A stretch of DNA of 64,000 nucleotides from Panacagrimonas sp. (GTDB lineage: Bacteria > Pseudomonadota > Gammaproteobacteria > Nevskiales > Nevskiaceae), in assembly GCF_020697055.1 (NCBI RefSeq), contig NZ_JAJFBP010000013.1:1-64000 (forward strand), read 5' to 3'. Positions 13,045-23,040 of this stretch are shown here, piece after piece; position 1 is the first letter of the stretch, and each line of letters opens with the position of its first letter. A program made the translations under genes and the position numbers. The notes under the pieces are model-generated. The model was not told the DNA's origin. It made no database searches and saw only the letters and a program-made list of their open reading frames with translations.

Positions 13045-14250
13045 ATGACCCTTCAGCTGAACGGCCCTGCCCGTTCTCTATCCGGCCGCGGGTCATTCTG
13101 CGTCGCACTTTTCGCGTCCATGCTGGCGGGTTGCAGTTCCCTGCCCAGCGACGGTCCGCAATATGGAGCGGTCCAGCGCCAGTACGACCGCGACGAACAG
13201 GCGCACGCCTTCGCGCTGGTGGATATCAGCGCCCACACCATCGAGCAGCTGCGCCTGCGCCCGCACACCAGTATCGCGGCGAGCTTTCCGCCCGAGGCCA
13301 CGGCCGGCGATCTGCTCGTCGGTCCCGGCGACAGCATTCGCGTCAGCATCTGGGAAGCGGGCACCGAAACGCTGTTCTCCGGCTCGCAGACGCGTTCGGA
13401 AAGCGGTGCGCTGCCTTCGGCGCGCAGCGTGGACATTCCCGAGCAGCGCGTCGGCGCCGATGGCGCCATCACCGTGCCATTCGCCGGCCGCATCCCGGTC
13501 GTGGGCAAGACCCCGTCGCAGATCCAGGAACTGATCGAAAAGGCGCTGTCGGGCAAGGCGTCGCGGCCGCAGGCGCTGGTCAGCGTGGCGGGCAACCGCG
13601 CGAACATGGTGACGGTCATCGGCGAGGTGATCACCGGCGCGCGCGTTCCGCTTTCAGGTTCCGGCGACCGCCTGCTCGATGTCATCGCCGCGGCCGGCGG
13701 CGTGCGTAGCGCCGCCTACGAAACCTCGATCAGCCTGACGCGCGACGCCGCCACCGTGTCGCTGCCGATGAGCGAGGTGCTGCGCAATCCGCGGGAGAAC
13801 GTCTACGTGCGCGGCGGCGATTCGATCGTCGTCACGCGCTCTCCCAAGACCTACAGTGCGCTGGGTGCCACCGGCCGACCGTCGCAGATTCCGTTCGAAT
13901 CCTCCGGCGTGAGCCTGATCGAGGCGGTCGCCAAGGCCGGCGGCATCGTCGACTCTCGCGCCGATCCGCGCGGTGTCTACCTGTTCCGCCTCGAGTCGCA
14001 GGACATGGCGCTCAAGCTCGGCGTCGTGGGCCGCGCCGCCGAACCCAGCGACATGATCCCCGTCATCTACCGTCTCGACCTGACGCAGGCGGGCAGCTAC
14101 TTTCTGGGACAGGCCTTCGAGATGCGCGACCGCGACATCATCTACGTGGCCAGCGCACCGACCCACAGCGTGATGAAGTTCCTGCAGCTGCTGGGCGCCG
14201 CCGCACAGCCCATCATCCAGGGCGTGATCATCGACCGCTCGCTGAAATGA
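13045..14250 (+). CDS. Capsule polysaccharide export lipoprotein (KpsD/Wza-type)
   Basis: A 401-residue outer-membrane polysaccharide exporter. The chosen ATG at 13045 gives a lipoprotein signal with lipobox LAGC and acylated Cys30. It is followed by the polysaccharide export (PES) domain (DLLVGPGDSIRVSIWEAG; VTVPFAGRIPVVGKTPSQIQE) and two SLBB-like repeats (VIGEVITGARVPLSG; DVIAAAGGVRSAAYE; LIEAVAKAGGIVDSRADPRGVYLFR). It should form the outer-membrane channel joined through the next gene product to the ABC transporter. An upstream in-frame start at 12934 lies inside the GT4 gene and would mask the signal peptide. Confidence 0.9.
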   Translation: MTLQLNGPARSLSGRGSFCVALFASMLAGCSSLPSDGPQYGAVQRQYDRDEQAHAFALVDISAHTIEQLRLRPHTSIAASFPPEATAGDLLVGPGDSIRVSIWEAGTETLFSGSQTRSESGALPSARSVDIPEQRVGADGAITVPFAGRIPVVGKTPSQIQELIEKALSGKASRPQALVSVAGNRANMVTVIGEVITGARVPLSGSGDRLLDVIAAAGGVRSAAYETSISLTRDAATVSLPMSEVLRNPRENVYVRGGDSIVVTRSPKTYSALGATGRPSQIPFESSGVSLIEAVAKAGGIVDSRADPRGVYLFRLESQDMALKLGVVGRAAEPSDMIPVIYRLDLTQAGSYFLGQAFEMRDRDIIYVASAPTHSVMKFLQLLGAAAQPIIQGVIIDRSLK

Positions 14251-14260
14251 CGCGCCTGGC

Positions 14261-15487
14261 ATGAACGATCTGAACGTCCCACCCGCGAATGCGAACGTTC
14301 CGGCGCCGAATCCGAACCTTCCGGCGCAAACCCATCGACAGGAGCTGATGCCGAAGCAGCGCCAATTCCCGTTGGCGCCGCTGCAGCGCGTGCAGCACGT
14401 GGTGCAGCGCCATTACGGAAAGCTGTTCTTCATCGCGCTGCCCACGCTGCTTGCGGCGATCTATTTCTTCGTCATCGCGGCCGACATGTACGCCTCCGAG
14501 GCGCGCTTCATCGTCCGATCGCCGTCGCGCGCACCCTCGACGGGCGTCTCCGGATTCCTGCAGAGCAGCGGCATCACCCGGGCGCAGGACGACGTCTACT
14601 CGGTGCAGGATTTCGCGAGCTCACGCGACGCCGTCGCGGCCTTGTCGGCGGACCTCGATCTGCGGGCGATCTACGGTCGCGAGGAAGCGGACTGGATCGC
14701 GCGCTTCCCGAACCTCTATGACCGGGACAACAGCGAGGACTTCTTTCGCTACTACAAGCGTCGCGTGGAGGTGCAGTACGACACCACCACCGGCATCGTG
14801 AAAATGGTCGTGCTGGCGTTCCGCCCCGAGGACGCCCAGCTCGTCGCCACGCGTCTGCTCGACGCGGCCGAGGCCCTGGTGAACCGGCTCAACGAACGGG
14901 CCAGAAGCAACGCGGTCAAGAACGCGGAGATCCAGCTGCGGATCTCGGAGAAGGCGGTCGCGGATGCGCAGGCCCAGGTCCTCGAGTACCGGAACCGCGA
15001 ACTGATGATCGACCCGGAGAAAACCTCCGGCGCGATGTTCGAGTCGCTCGCCAAACTGCAGGAAGAACAGCAGGCGACGCGCCTGCGCATTGCCGAGCTG
15101 TCGCGGCGCTCGCCCAACAGTCCGCTGCTGGGCGATCTGCGCGATCGCGTGCGCGAGCTCGATCTGCAGGTCGTGCAGCAGCGCCGGCGCCTCGCGGGTG
15201 GCACCACGTCCATGGCGCCCAAGATCTCGGAGTACGAACAGCTCACGTTGCGCCAGGAACTGGCGACGAAGGAGTACAGCTCGGCGCTCGCCTCGTTGGA
15301 GTCGTCACGCGCCGACGCCCGCCGTCAGCAGATCTACCTGGATCGCGTGGTCACGCCGAACCTGCCCGATCGCGCGCTGTATCCGCGCCGGATCCGTGCG
15401 GTGTTCATCGTGCTCGTCACCTGCTTCCTGGTCTATTCGATCGGCGCCCTGCTGATCGCCGGGGTGCGCGAGCATGCTCAGGACTGA
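14261..15487 (+). CDS. Capsule export inner-membrane protein (KpsE/BexC-type)
   Basis: A 408-residue polysaccharide co-polymerase-like protein. A cytoplasmic Pro/Asn-rich tail (repeated NxNxPAP) precedes a transmembrane segment near residues 61–80 (FFIALPTLLAAIYFFVIAAD). A long periplasmic coiled-coil region follows (residues about 200–340), with a second transmembrane helix near the C-terminus (AVFIVLVTCFLVYSIGALLI). The PDRALYPRR sequence before TM2 is typical of the KpsE/BexC/CtrB family. It bridges the inner-membrane transporter to the outer-membrane channel. Its end overlaps the permease start by 14 bp. Confidence 0.88.
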   Translation: MNDLNVPPANANVPAPNPNLPAQTHRQELMPKQRQFPLAPLQRVQHVVQRHYGKLFFIALPTLLAAIYFFVIAADMYASEARFIVRSPSRAPSTGVSGFLQSSGITRAQDDVYSVQDFASSRDAVAALSADLDLRAIYGREEADWIARFPNLYDRDNSEDFFRYYKRRVEVQYDTTTGIVKMVVLAFRPEDAQLVATRLLDAAEALVNRLNERARSNAVKNAEIQLRISEKAVADAQAQVLEYRNRELMIDPEKTSGAMFESLAKLQEEQQATRLRIAELSRRSPNSPLLGDLRDRVRELDLQVVQQRRRLAGGTTSMAPKISEYEQLTLRQELATKEYSSALASLESSRADARRQQIYLDRVVTPNLPDRALYPRRIRAVFIVLVTCFLVYSIGALLIAGVREHAQD

Positions 15488-16282
15488 GCCGTCCGTGACT
15501 CCGCTACGGCGGATGCTCGATGCCGCCGAACTCCAGGGCATCGTGATCGGCGCCGTGATGATGCGCGAGCTGCACACGCGCTACGGTCGCGAGAACCTGG
15601 GTTTCGTCTGGCTGATCGTGGAGCCGCTTTTCTTCTGCCTGGGCGTGATGGTGGTCTGGACGGTGATCCACGGCCGCTATTCGCACGGCCTGCCGCTGCT
15701 CGCGTTCGTGATCACCGGCTACATGCCGCTGACGTTGTGGCGCCACACCACCGCACGCGCCATCCAATGCTTTCGCGCGAACGCCGCGCTGCTCTATCAC
15801 CGGCAGGTCAAGATGATGGACCTGCTGATCGCACGCGTGATCCTGGAGTTCTACGGCGTGATGATCGCGTACACCGTCATCGCATTCATCTTCACGTCGG
15901 TCGAGCTGTACGAGATGCCGCGCGACTGGGCGATGTTCTACATCGGCTGGTTCCAGATGCTGGTGTTCTCGGCGGCTTCGGCAATGATCATCGGCTCGCT
16001 GACCGAGCTGTACGAATGGTCGGAGAAGCTGATCGGACCGTTCATGTACTTCATGCTGCCGGTCTGCGGCGCGTTCTACATGGTCGAATGGTTGCCCGCC
16101 TCCGCCCATCGCTACGTCGAGTGGCTGCCGACCGTCCAGGCGTTCGAGATGATCCGCCAGGGGCAGTTCGGTGGTTCCGTGACGCCCCACTACGACCTCG
16201 CCTACGCCACGTTCGTCAACATCTCGCTGACCGCGATCGGCATCCTGATGTGCCGCAACGTGCACCGTCACATGGTGATCGA

Positions 16283-16286
<4 letters not shown>
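15474..16286 (+). CDS. Capsule ABC transporter permease (KpsM-type)
   Basis: A 270-residue ABC-2 type permease with six predicted membrane spans, matching KpsM/BexB. The N-terminal MMRELHTRYGRENLGFVWLIVEPL is the conserved entry motif of capsule and O-antigen permeases. It moves the finished polysaccharide across the inner membrane with the adjacent ATPase. Start and end both overlap neighbours (14 bp upstream, GTGA downstream), indicating translational coupling. Confidence 0.9.
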
Positions 16287-18182
<1,896 letters not shown>

Positions 18183-18193
18183 CGCCGCCGATC

Positions 18194-20068
18194 ATGATCC
18201 GGCTGCAGACCGTCGACGTCTGGGACACGCTGCTGCGACGGCGCTGCCACCCGGACGCGGTCAAACGCCACCTCGCCGGATGGCTGCTCAACACCTGCTG
18301 GCCCGACATCGTGCCCGCGCTGCGTACGCCGCACGCACTGTTCGCGCTGCGACTGGACGCCGAGCGCGAGCTGGCCAGGGCCGCGCGCGGCGATCCGGCG
18401 CGCGACGACGAATATCGCCATCGGGAGGTGCTGGCGCGCTGGGTCGCCAAAGCCACGGGCACCACGGCGCCCGACGCGGCCTGGATCGATGCGCTCGAGG
18501 CCGAGGAGCTGGCGCAGGAACAGCGCGTGGTCTACGCCGATCCCGCTATCGCCGCCGCGCTCGCCGCGCGTGCACCGGTCACGACCTTGTTCCTCTCCGA
18601 TTTCTACATGCCTGCGGCAAGCCTCGCCGCGCTGCTCGCGGCGCAGGGTCTCGACCGGCTGGTCCCGCGCGGACTCAGTTCGTGCGATGTCGGCCTGAAC
18701 AAGCGCTCGGGTCGGCTCTACCAGGCGTTGCACCAGGAGCACGGGCTCACGCCCGCCGAGCACGCACACCTGGGCGACAACCGCGAAACCGACGTGCGCG
18801 TGGCACGGCGCCTGGGCATCGCCGCCGAACGCTATCGGAATCGATCGGAGGAAAAGCGCTCGGCGTTCAACCGTCGCATCTTCGAAGACCGTCGCGTGCT
18901 GTTCCGCGATCTCACGCGCAACGCGCTGGCCTCCTTGCCTGCGCCTGCGCAGCGCCACGCGCGCACCGCGTTTCGCTTCGGCATCCGCAGTGCGCCGCTG
19001 TTCGTGGGCTTTGCGCTGTTCCTGCTCGAACAGGCCGCCCGCCAGCGCCATGACGCGCTGTATTTCCTCAGCCGCGAAGGCGCGTTCTTCTCCGGGATCT
19101 ACGACGCCCTGCGCAATGCGCGGGCGTCACCGGGAGGTGGCGCGCCGCCGGCACGCAACCTGGACATCAGCCGCCGCGCGAGCTTCGCCGCTTCGCTGCA
19201 GGCGGTTTCGCCCGAGCAGATGCAGCGGCTGTGGCGCGGCAACGAACCGGTCACGATGCGGGCGTGGGCGTTGTCGCTGAATCTCGATGTGGGTGTCGCC
19301 TCCGGCTGGTGCGAGCGCCACGGCCTGGCACTGGACGAGCCGCTGGCATCGCCGTCCAAGGATCGCCGCGTCGATGCACTGCTCGCCGATCCCGCGTGCC
19401 GCCAGACGCTGGAGACGCATGTTCGAAGCCAGGCGGCGCTGCTGCGCGACTATCTGGCCCAGCACGGGCTTGACCGCGGCACGGCGGCGGCGGCTGTCGT
19501 CGACATCGGCTGGCGCGGCACGATCCAGGACAATCTCGCGCTGTTGCTGCCGGACACGAGGCTGACCGGCTACTACCTCGGCCTGCAGGCCTTCCTGAAT
19601 CCGCAGCCGTCGAATGTCACCAAGCACGCCTACGGTCCCGATCTCAACGGGGCCGCGGCAGGCGCCCGTGTCTTTCGCCGGTTGCCGCTGATCGAACTGC
19701 TGTGCACGCCGGCCGTGGGCGGCGCGATCGGCTACCGGCGCCGCGACGACGGCTCGGTGCAGGCGATCCATACCACCGACGAGTCGCACGAGACCCAGAC
19801 CTGGCGCAACGCCGTGGCCCCGTTCCAGGACGGCGTGCTCCAGGCCATGCCGCTGTGGGCCGAGGCGTTGCGCACGCACGCGGTGGACAGTACGGAAATT
19901 CGCGGCGAGGCACTGGCCAGCTGGCAGCGGATCCTCGACAGGACGCCGGGCGTGATCAGCCAGGCGCGGGCCACGCTGCCGCACGACGAGCGCTTCGGGC
20001 GCGGGCGCTTCGAGCCGCCCGCGAGGCCCCGGCGCGTTTGGCCAAAACCCTGGCGTTTGTCGCGCTGA
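18194..20068 (+). CDS. HAD-domain capsule-locus protein with uncharacterised C-terminal half
   Basis: A 624-residue protein starting at the ATG at 18194, just after glf. Residues about 1–230 form a haloacid-dehalogenase-like domain: motif I VDVWDTLL (nucleophile Asp), motif II in TTLFLSDFYM, and motif III HLGDNRETDVRVARRLGI. The rest (about 240–624) contains DALYFLSREGAFF and AVVDIGWRGTIQDNL, sequences I associate with similar two-part proteins in polysaccharide loci but whose function I do not know. A phosphatase or a phospho-sugar transferase role is possible. Position between glf and the galactofuranosyltransferase suggests a part in making or decorating the Galf chain. Confidence 0.65.
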   Translation: MIRLQTVDVWDTLLRRRCHPDAVKRHLAGWLLNTCWPDIVPALRTPHALFALRLDAERELARAARGDPARDDEYRHREVLARWVAKATGTTAPDAAWIDALEAEELAQEQRVVYADPAIAAALAARAPVTTLFLSDFYMPAASLAALLAAQGLDRLVPRGLSSCDVGLNKRSGRLYQALHQEHGLTPAEHAHLGDNRETDVRVARRLGIAAERYRNRSEEKRSAFNRRIFEDRRVLFRDLTRNALASLPAPAQRHARTAFRFGIRSAPLFVGFALFLLEQAARQRHDALYFLSREGAFFSGIYDALRNARASPGGGAPPARNLDISRRASFAASLQAVSPEQMQRLWRGNEPVTMRAWALSLNLDVGVASGWCERHGLALDEPLASPSKDRRVDALLADPACRQTLETHVRSQAALLRDYLAQHGLDRGTAAAAVVDIGWRGTIQDNLALLLPDTRLTGYYLGLQAFLNPQPSNVTKHAYGPDLNGAAAGARVFRRLPLIELLCTPAVGGAIGYRRRDDGSVQAIHTTDESHETQTWRNAVAPFQDGVLQAMPLWAEALRTHAVDSTEIRGEALASWQRILDRTPGVISQARATLPHDERFGRGRFEPPARPRRVWPKPWRLSR

Positions 20069-20137
20069 CGGCGCCGATTTCACCGCGGATTTCGGTTAAT
20101 CTTCGCGACTGTCTCGCTCCGAATTCCGTACTGCGAC

Positions 20138-22036
20138 ATGTCTGAACCCACCGCACCGGCGCTGCACCTCCTCCAATCGATGGTCTGGCCGCGCAGCTAC
20201 GACGCGGGCCTGCCCGAAGGATTGTGCTTCCGGGCCTCGCCGCGAGCGGAATGGGAGTTCGTTCCGCCGGGTCGCATCCGCACGGTGCGCAACCTCGCGA
20301 TCGGCATGCCCGATCCGCCGGTGCAGCAGTCCTTCGACCTGGGCACGTTCTTCGGCGCCATTTCGCTGTCGACCTGGTGCGGCCCTGCCGGACTGGACGA
20401 GATCACGCTGCAGGTGACCTTCACCGGCGCGTGCCGGATGAAGGTCTATGCCGACAACGGCCACGAAGAGCGCTCGCTGCTGGCGGACGAAACCCTCCGC
20501 GGCCAGGAATCGCAGTTCAGCCTGCACCTGAAGGGGCTCAAGGATCGGCGCGGCATCCTGTATCCGGTGTTCGAACCGCTTTACGGCCACTCGTTCGAAC
20601 TGTCCGACGCGCGCTACCTCACCAGCAAGGCGCCGCAGCGCGCCGCACGGCTGGCGATCATCATGCCGACGTTCAAGCGCGAGAAGTACGCCACGCAGAA
20701 CGTCGAGCTGATCCACGAGCACGTGCTCAAGGACAACTCCGACCGCTGCCGGCTGTTCGTCATCGACAACGCCGGCACGTTGAACCTTCCCGCCTACGAG
20801 GGCGTCGAGCTCGTCCGTAACCGCAACTTTGGCGGCGCGGGTGGATTCGCTCGCGGCGTGCTGTGCGCCTCCGACGAGCGCGCCGGCTTCACGCACATGC
20901 TGTTCTGCGACGACGACGTGCTGATCGAGCACCAGTCGATCTCGCGTCTGCTGTCGCTGCTCGGCTACATCCCGGACGACACGGTGATCTCGGGCGGCAT
21001 GCTGCGCTACTCGAATCGTCACGTGCTGCACGAGCGCAACGGCAACGTCTTCAACATGCATATTTTTGGCAACCGCCACAAATACGACATGACGCAGACG
21101 ACCGATCTGGCGCGTTACGACGAGGCCGGATTCTCGACGTTCTGCGGCTGGTGGTTCGCCTGCTACCCGCTGACGGGCTACCGCGACAAGCTGCTGCCCT
21201 ACCCGTTCTTCGTCGGCTGGGACGACATCGAGATGGGGCGTCGGTGCAACGAGCTGCAGCTCAAATCGATCTCGCTGCTCGGCATCGGCGTCTGGCACGA
21301 GGAGTTCGAGAAGAAGGACACCAACTGGCGCTGGTTCTATCACACGCGCAACGGCCTGGTGGTCTGCCTGCTGTACGACCGTGGCCGCGGCGGACTCAAG
21401 CATGCTTTCCGTGAAGTCTGGAAAGCGCTGGTGACGTATCGCTATGAACGCGCCGAGTACATGCTCGACGGCCTGGCCGACGTGATCGCCGGTTGCGATT
21501 CGATCAGCGAACAGGCGGCCGATGAGCTGCACCTCAAGCTGGTCGCGCGCGAGAAGGACAAGTTCCGCGACGTCGGCCGCCTCGTGGTTCCCGACCGGCT
21601 CGACGGGCCCGTCCATGGCGGCAAGTTCAAGCGCTGGATCGCGAAGATGACGTTCAACGGCCACCTGCTGCCGCTGTTCATGTTCAAGCAGGCGCGCGAG
21701 CCGATCGATCCGGGCTGGCAGGTCGAGCACCTGCGTCGCGAACGGCAGTTCCCGATCTTTCTCAGCCGCAAGGTCGTCTATTACGAGCCGACCTCAGGCA
21801 AGGGCATCCTCTGCGAGGTCGATCACGCCCGCTTCTTCCGCCTGATGTTCCGGCTGCTCGTGCGCTGGACGCAGCTGCGCCTGGGCTACAAATCGGTCCG
21901 CGCCCAATGGCGTGCCCGGCATGCCGAGATGACGTCGCCGGTGTTCTGGAAACGCTATCTGGGTTTGCAGGCATCTGCGCGTCCGACCTCGGAACCCGAG
22001 GCCGAAGAAGCCAACACCGCGGCGATCGCCAAGTAG
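20138..22036 (+). CDS. GlfT2-like galactofuranosyltransferase (GT2 family)
   Basis: A 632-residue protein closely matching the mycobacterial GlfT2 plan (about 637 residues): an N-terminal beta-rich domain (residues 1–165), then a GT-A domain starting RLAIIMPTFKRE, with NRNFGGAGGFARG, metal-binding Asp258–260 (CDDDVL), the catalytic-type Trp-Asp-Asp at 361–363 (GWDDIEMG) and a His at 387 (VWHEEF) where GlfT2 has its third metal ligand, and a helical C-terminal region. GlfT2 polymerises galactofuranose from UDP-Galf. With glf two genes upstream, a galactan or Galf-containing repeat is the natural product. Linkage and processivity are unknown. Confidence 0.85.
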   Translation: MSEPTAPALHLLQSMVWPRSYDAGLPEGLCFRASPRAEWEFVPPGRIRTVRNLAIGMPDPPVQQSFDLGTFFGAISLSTWCGPAGLDEITLQVTFTGACRMKVYADNGHEERSLLADETLRGQESQFSLHLKGLKDRRGILYPVFEPLYGHSFELSDARYLTSKAPQRAARLAIIMPTFKREKYATQNVELIHEHVLKDNSDRCRLFVIDNAGTLNLPAYEGVELVRNRNFGGAGGFARGVLCASDERAGFTHMLFCDDDVLIEHQSISRLLSLLGYIPDDTVISGGMLRYSNRHVLHERNGNVFNMHIFGNRHKYDMTQTTDLARYDEAGFSTFCGWWFACYPLTGYRDKLLPYPFFVGWDDIEMGRRCNELQLKSISLLGIGVWHEEFEKKDTNWRWFYHTRNGLVVCLLYDRGRGGLKHAFREVWKALVTYRYERAEYMLDGLADVIAGCDSISEQAADELHLKLVAREKDKFRDVGRLVVPDRLDGPVHGGKFKRWIAKMTFNGHLLPLFMFKQAREPIDPGWQVEHLRRERQFPIFLSRKVVYYEPTSGKGILCEVDHARFFRLMFRLLVRWTQLRLGYKSVRAQWRARHAEMTSPVFWKRYLGLQASARPTSEPEAEEANTAAIAK

Positions 22037-22045
22037 GGAGCGCAA

Positions 22046-22060
22046 GCGGCCGAAGGCCGC
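22046..22060. terminator. Short GC hairpin between convergent capsule arms
   Basis: A gcggcc-gaa-ggccgc hairpin lies in the 92-bp gap where the plus arm (ending 22036) meets the minus arm (ending 22129). There is no clear T-run on either side, so terminator function is only suggested. Confidence 0.35.
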
Positions 22061-22128
22061 GTACCGCGCCATCGGATATCGACTCCGGCGGGATGATGAT
22101 CGGCCACTGACGCGGCCGCTTTCCCGCC

Positions 22129-22977
22129 CTACGCGACGATGCGCACCGCAACCTGCTCATCGTTCGCCGTGTAGCACTCGTAGACGAACTTGATGCCGGT
22201 TCGATCCACGAATTCGAGCCAGGCCTTGTACTCGTGCTCCTGCCAGCTCGGGTAATTGAAGAACTCGTCGAACAACACGATGCTGCCGGGCCGCAACCTC
22301 GATCCGACCAGGTCGAATATGGTCTTCGTCGACGAATAGATGTCGCAGTCGACGTGCAGGAAATCGACCGGACCCGGATGCGTTGCCAGGAATGCGGGCA
22401 GCGTCTGGTCGAACCAGCCCTTGACCAGTTCGGCGCCGTCGACCTGCGGCAGCGCGCTGGTGGCGAAGGCGCCCTTGGGAACGCCGGTGCGCCAGGTCTC
22501 GGGAAGACCTTCGAACGAGTCGAAACCGTAGACGCCACCTTGTCCGCGCCGGACCTCCGCGATGACGCTGAGCGTACCGCCGGTGGCAACGCCGAATTCG
22601 AGCGCCATCCCGCCCCTGGGCGCCAACGAAAGCGCGTGTCGCAGCGTCTCGCGCTGATGCCAGAAGGTCTGTGCCTTGGGCATGTGCTGATTGGCGAAGG
22701 TGGCGCTGTCGATGACCGACTGCTCATGGGCGGCACCCATGATGTTGCGAACCCGGTTCCAGTCGGACATGTGGATCGCCGCGATGATCCTGTCCGCCTC
22801 CGCCTTTGCGATGTCCGCCATCTCCTTTCGCAGCTGCGCCGCGAGCTGCTCGCGGTGACGATCGAACAGTTTCCCGATGAAGCCGGCTCCCATAGCACGT
22901 CGCAGCCGGCCGTTCATCCCAGGCGCCTCGTCCCGCTTCGACTCATTCGTGCTGCCATTTTTCTGTCCGGTTTCCAA
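22129..22977 (-). CDS. TylF-like class I SAM-dependent methyltransferase
   Basis: A 282-residue methyltransferase. After a charged N-terminal helical stretch (residues about 30–75), the Rossmann domain has SAM motif I MALEFGVATGGTLS, then VYGFDSFEGLPETWR, and PVDFLHVDCDIYSSTKTIFD and IVLFDEFFNYPSW, the metal-binding Asp pattern of TylF/macrocin-type O-methyltransferases. It most likely O-methylates a sugar of the capsule. It is the last gene of the minus arm, 63 bp after the WcbI–GSCFA gene. Confidence 0.8.
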   Translation of the reverse strand: METGQKNGSTNESKRDEAPGMNGRLRRAMGAGFIGKLFDRHREQLAAQLRKEMADIAKAEADRIIAAIHMSDWNRVRNIMGAAHEQSVIDSATFANQHMPKAQTFWHQRETLRHALSLAPRGGMALEFGVATGGTLSVIAEVRRGQGGVYGFDSFEGLPETWRTGVPKGAFATSALPQVDGAELVKGWFDQTLPAFLATHPGPVDFLHVDCDIYSSTKTIFDLVGSRLRPGSIVLFDEFFNYPSWQEHEYKAWLEFVDRTGIKFVYECYTANDEQVAVRIVA

Positions 22978-23040
22978 AACAGCCTTCTCCTACGGGGCGT
23001 CCGCCGAATCTGCGGGGAGCGCGATTCTACTTGGGCCCGG

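Noticed and set aside
20096..21730. 544-residue minus-strand frame opposite the GlfT2-like gene
   Set aside because: Antisense shadow of a well-supported gene with conserved catalytic motifs.
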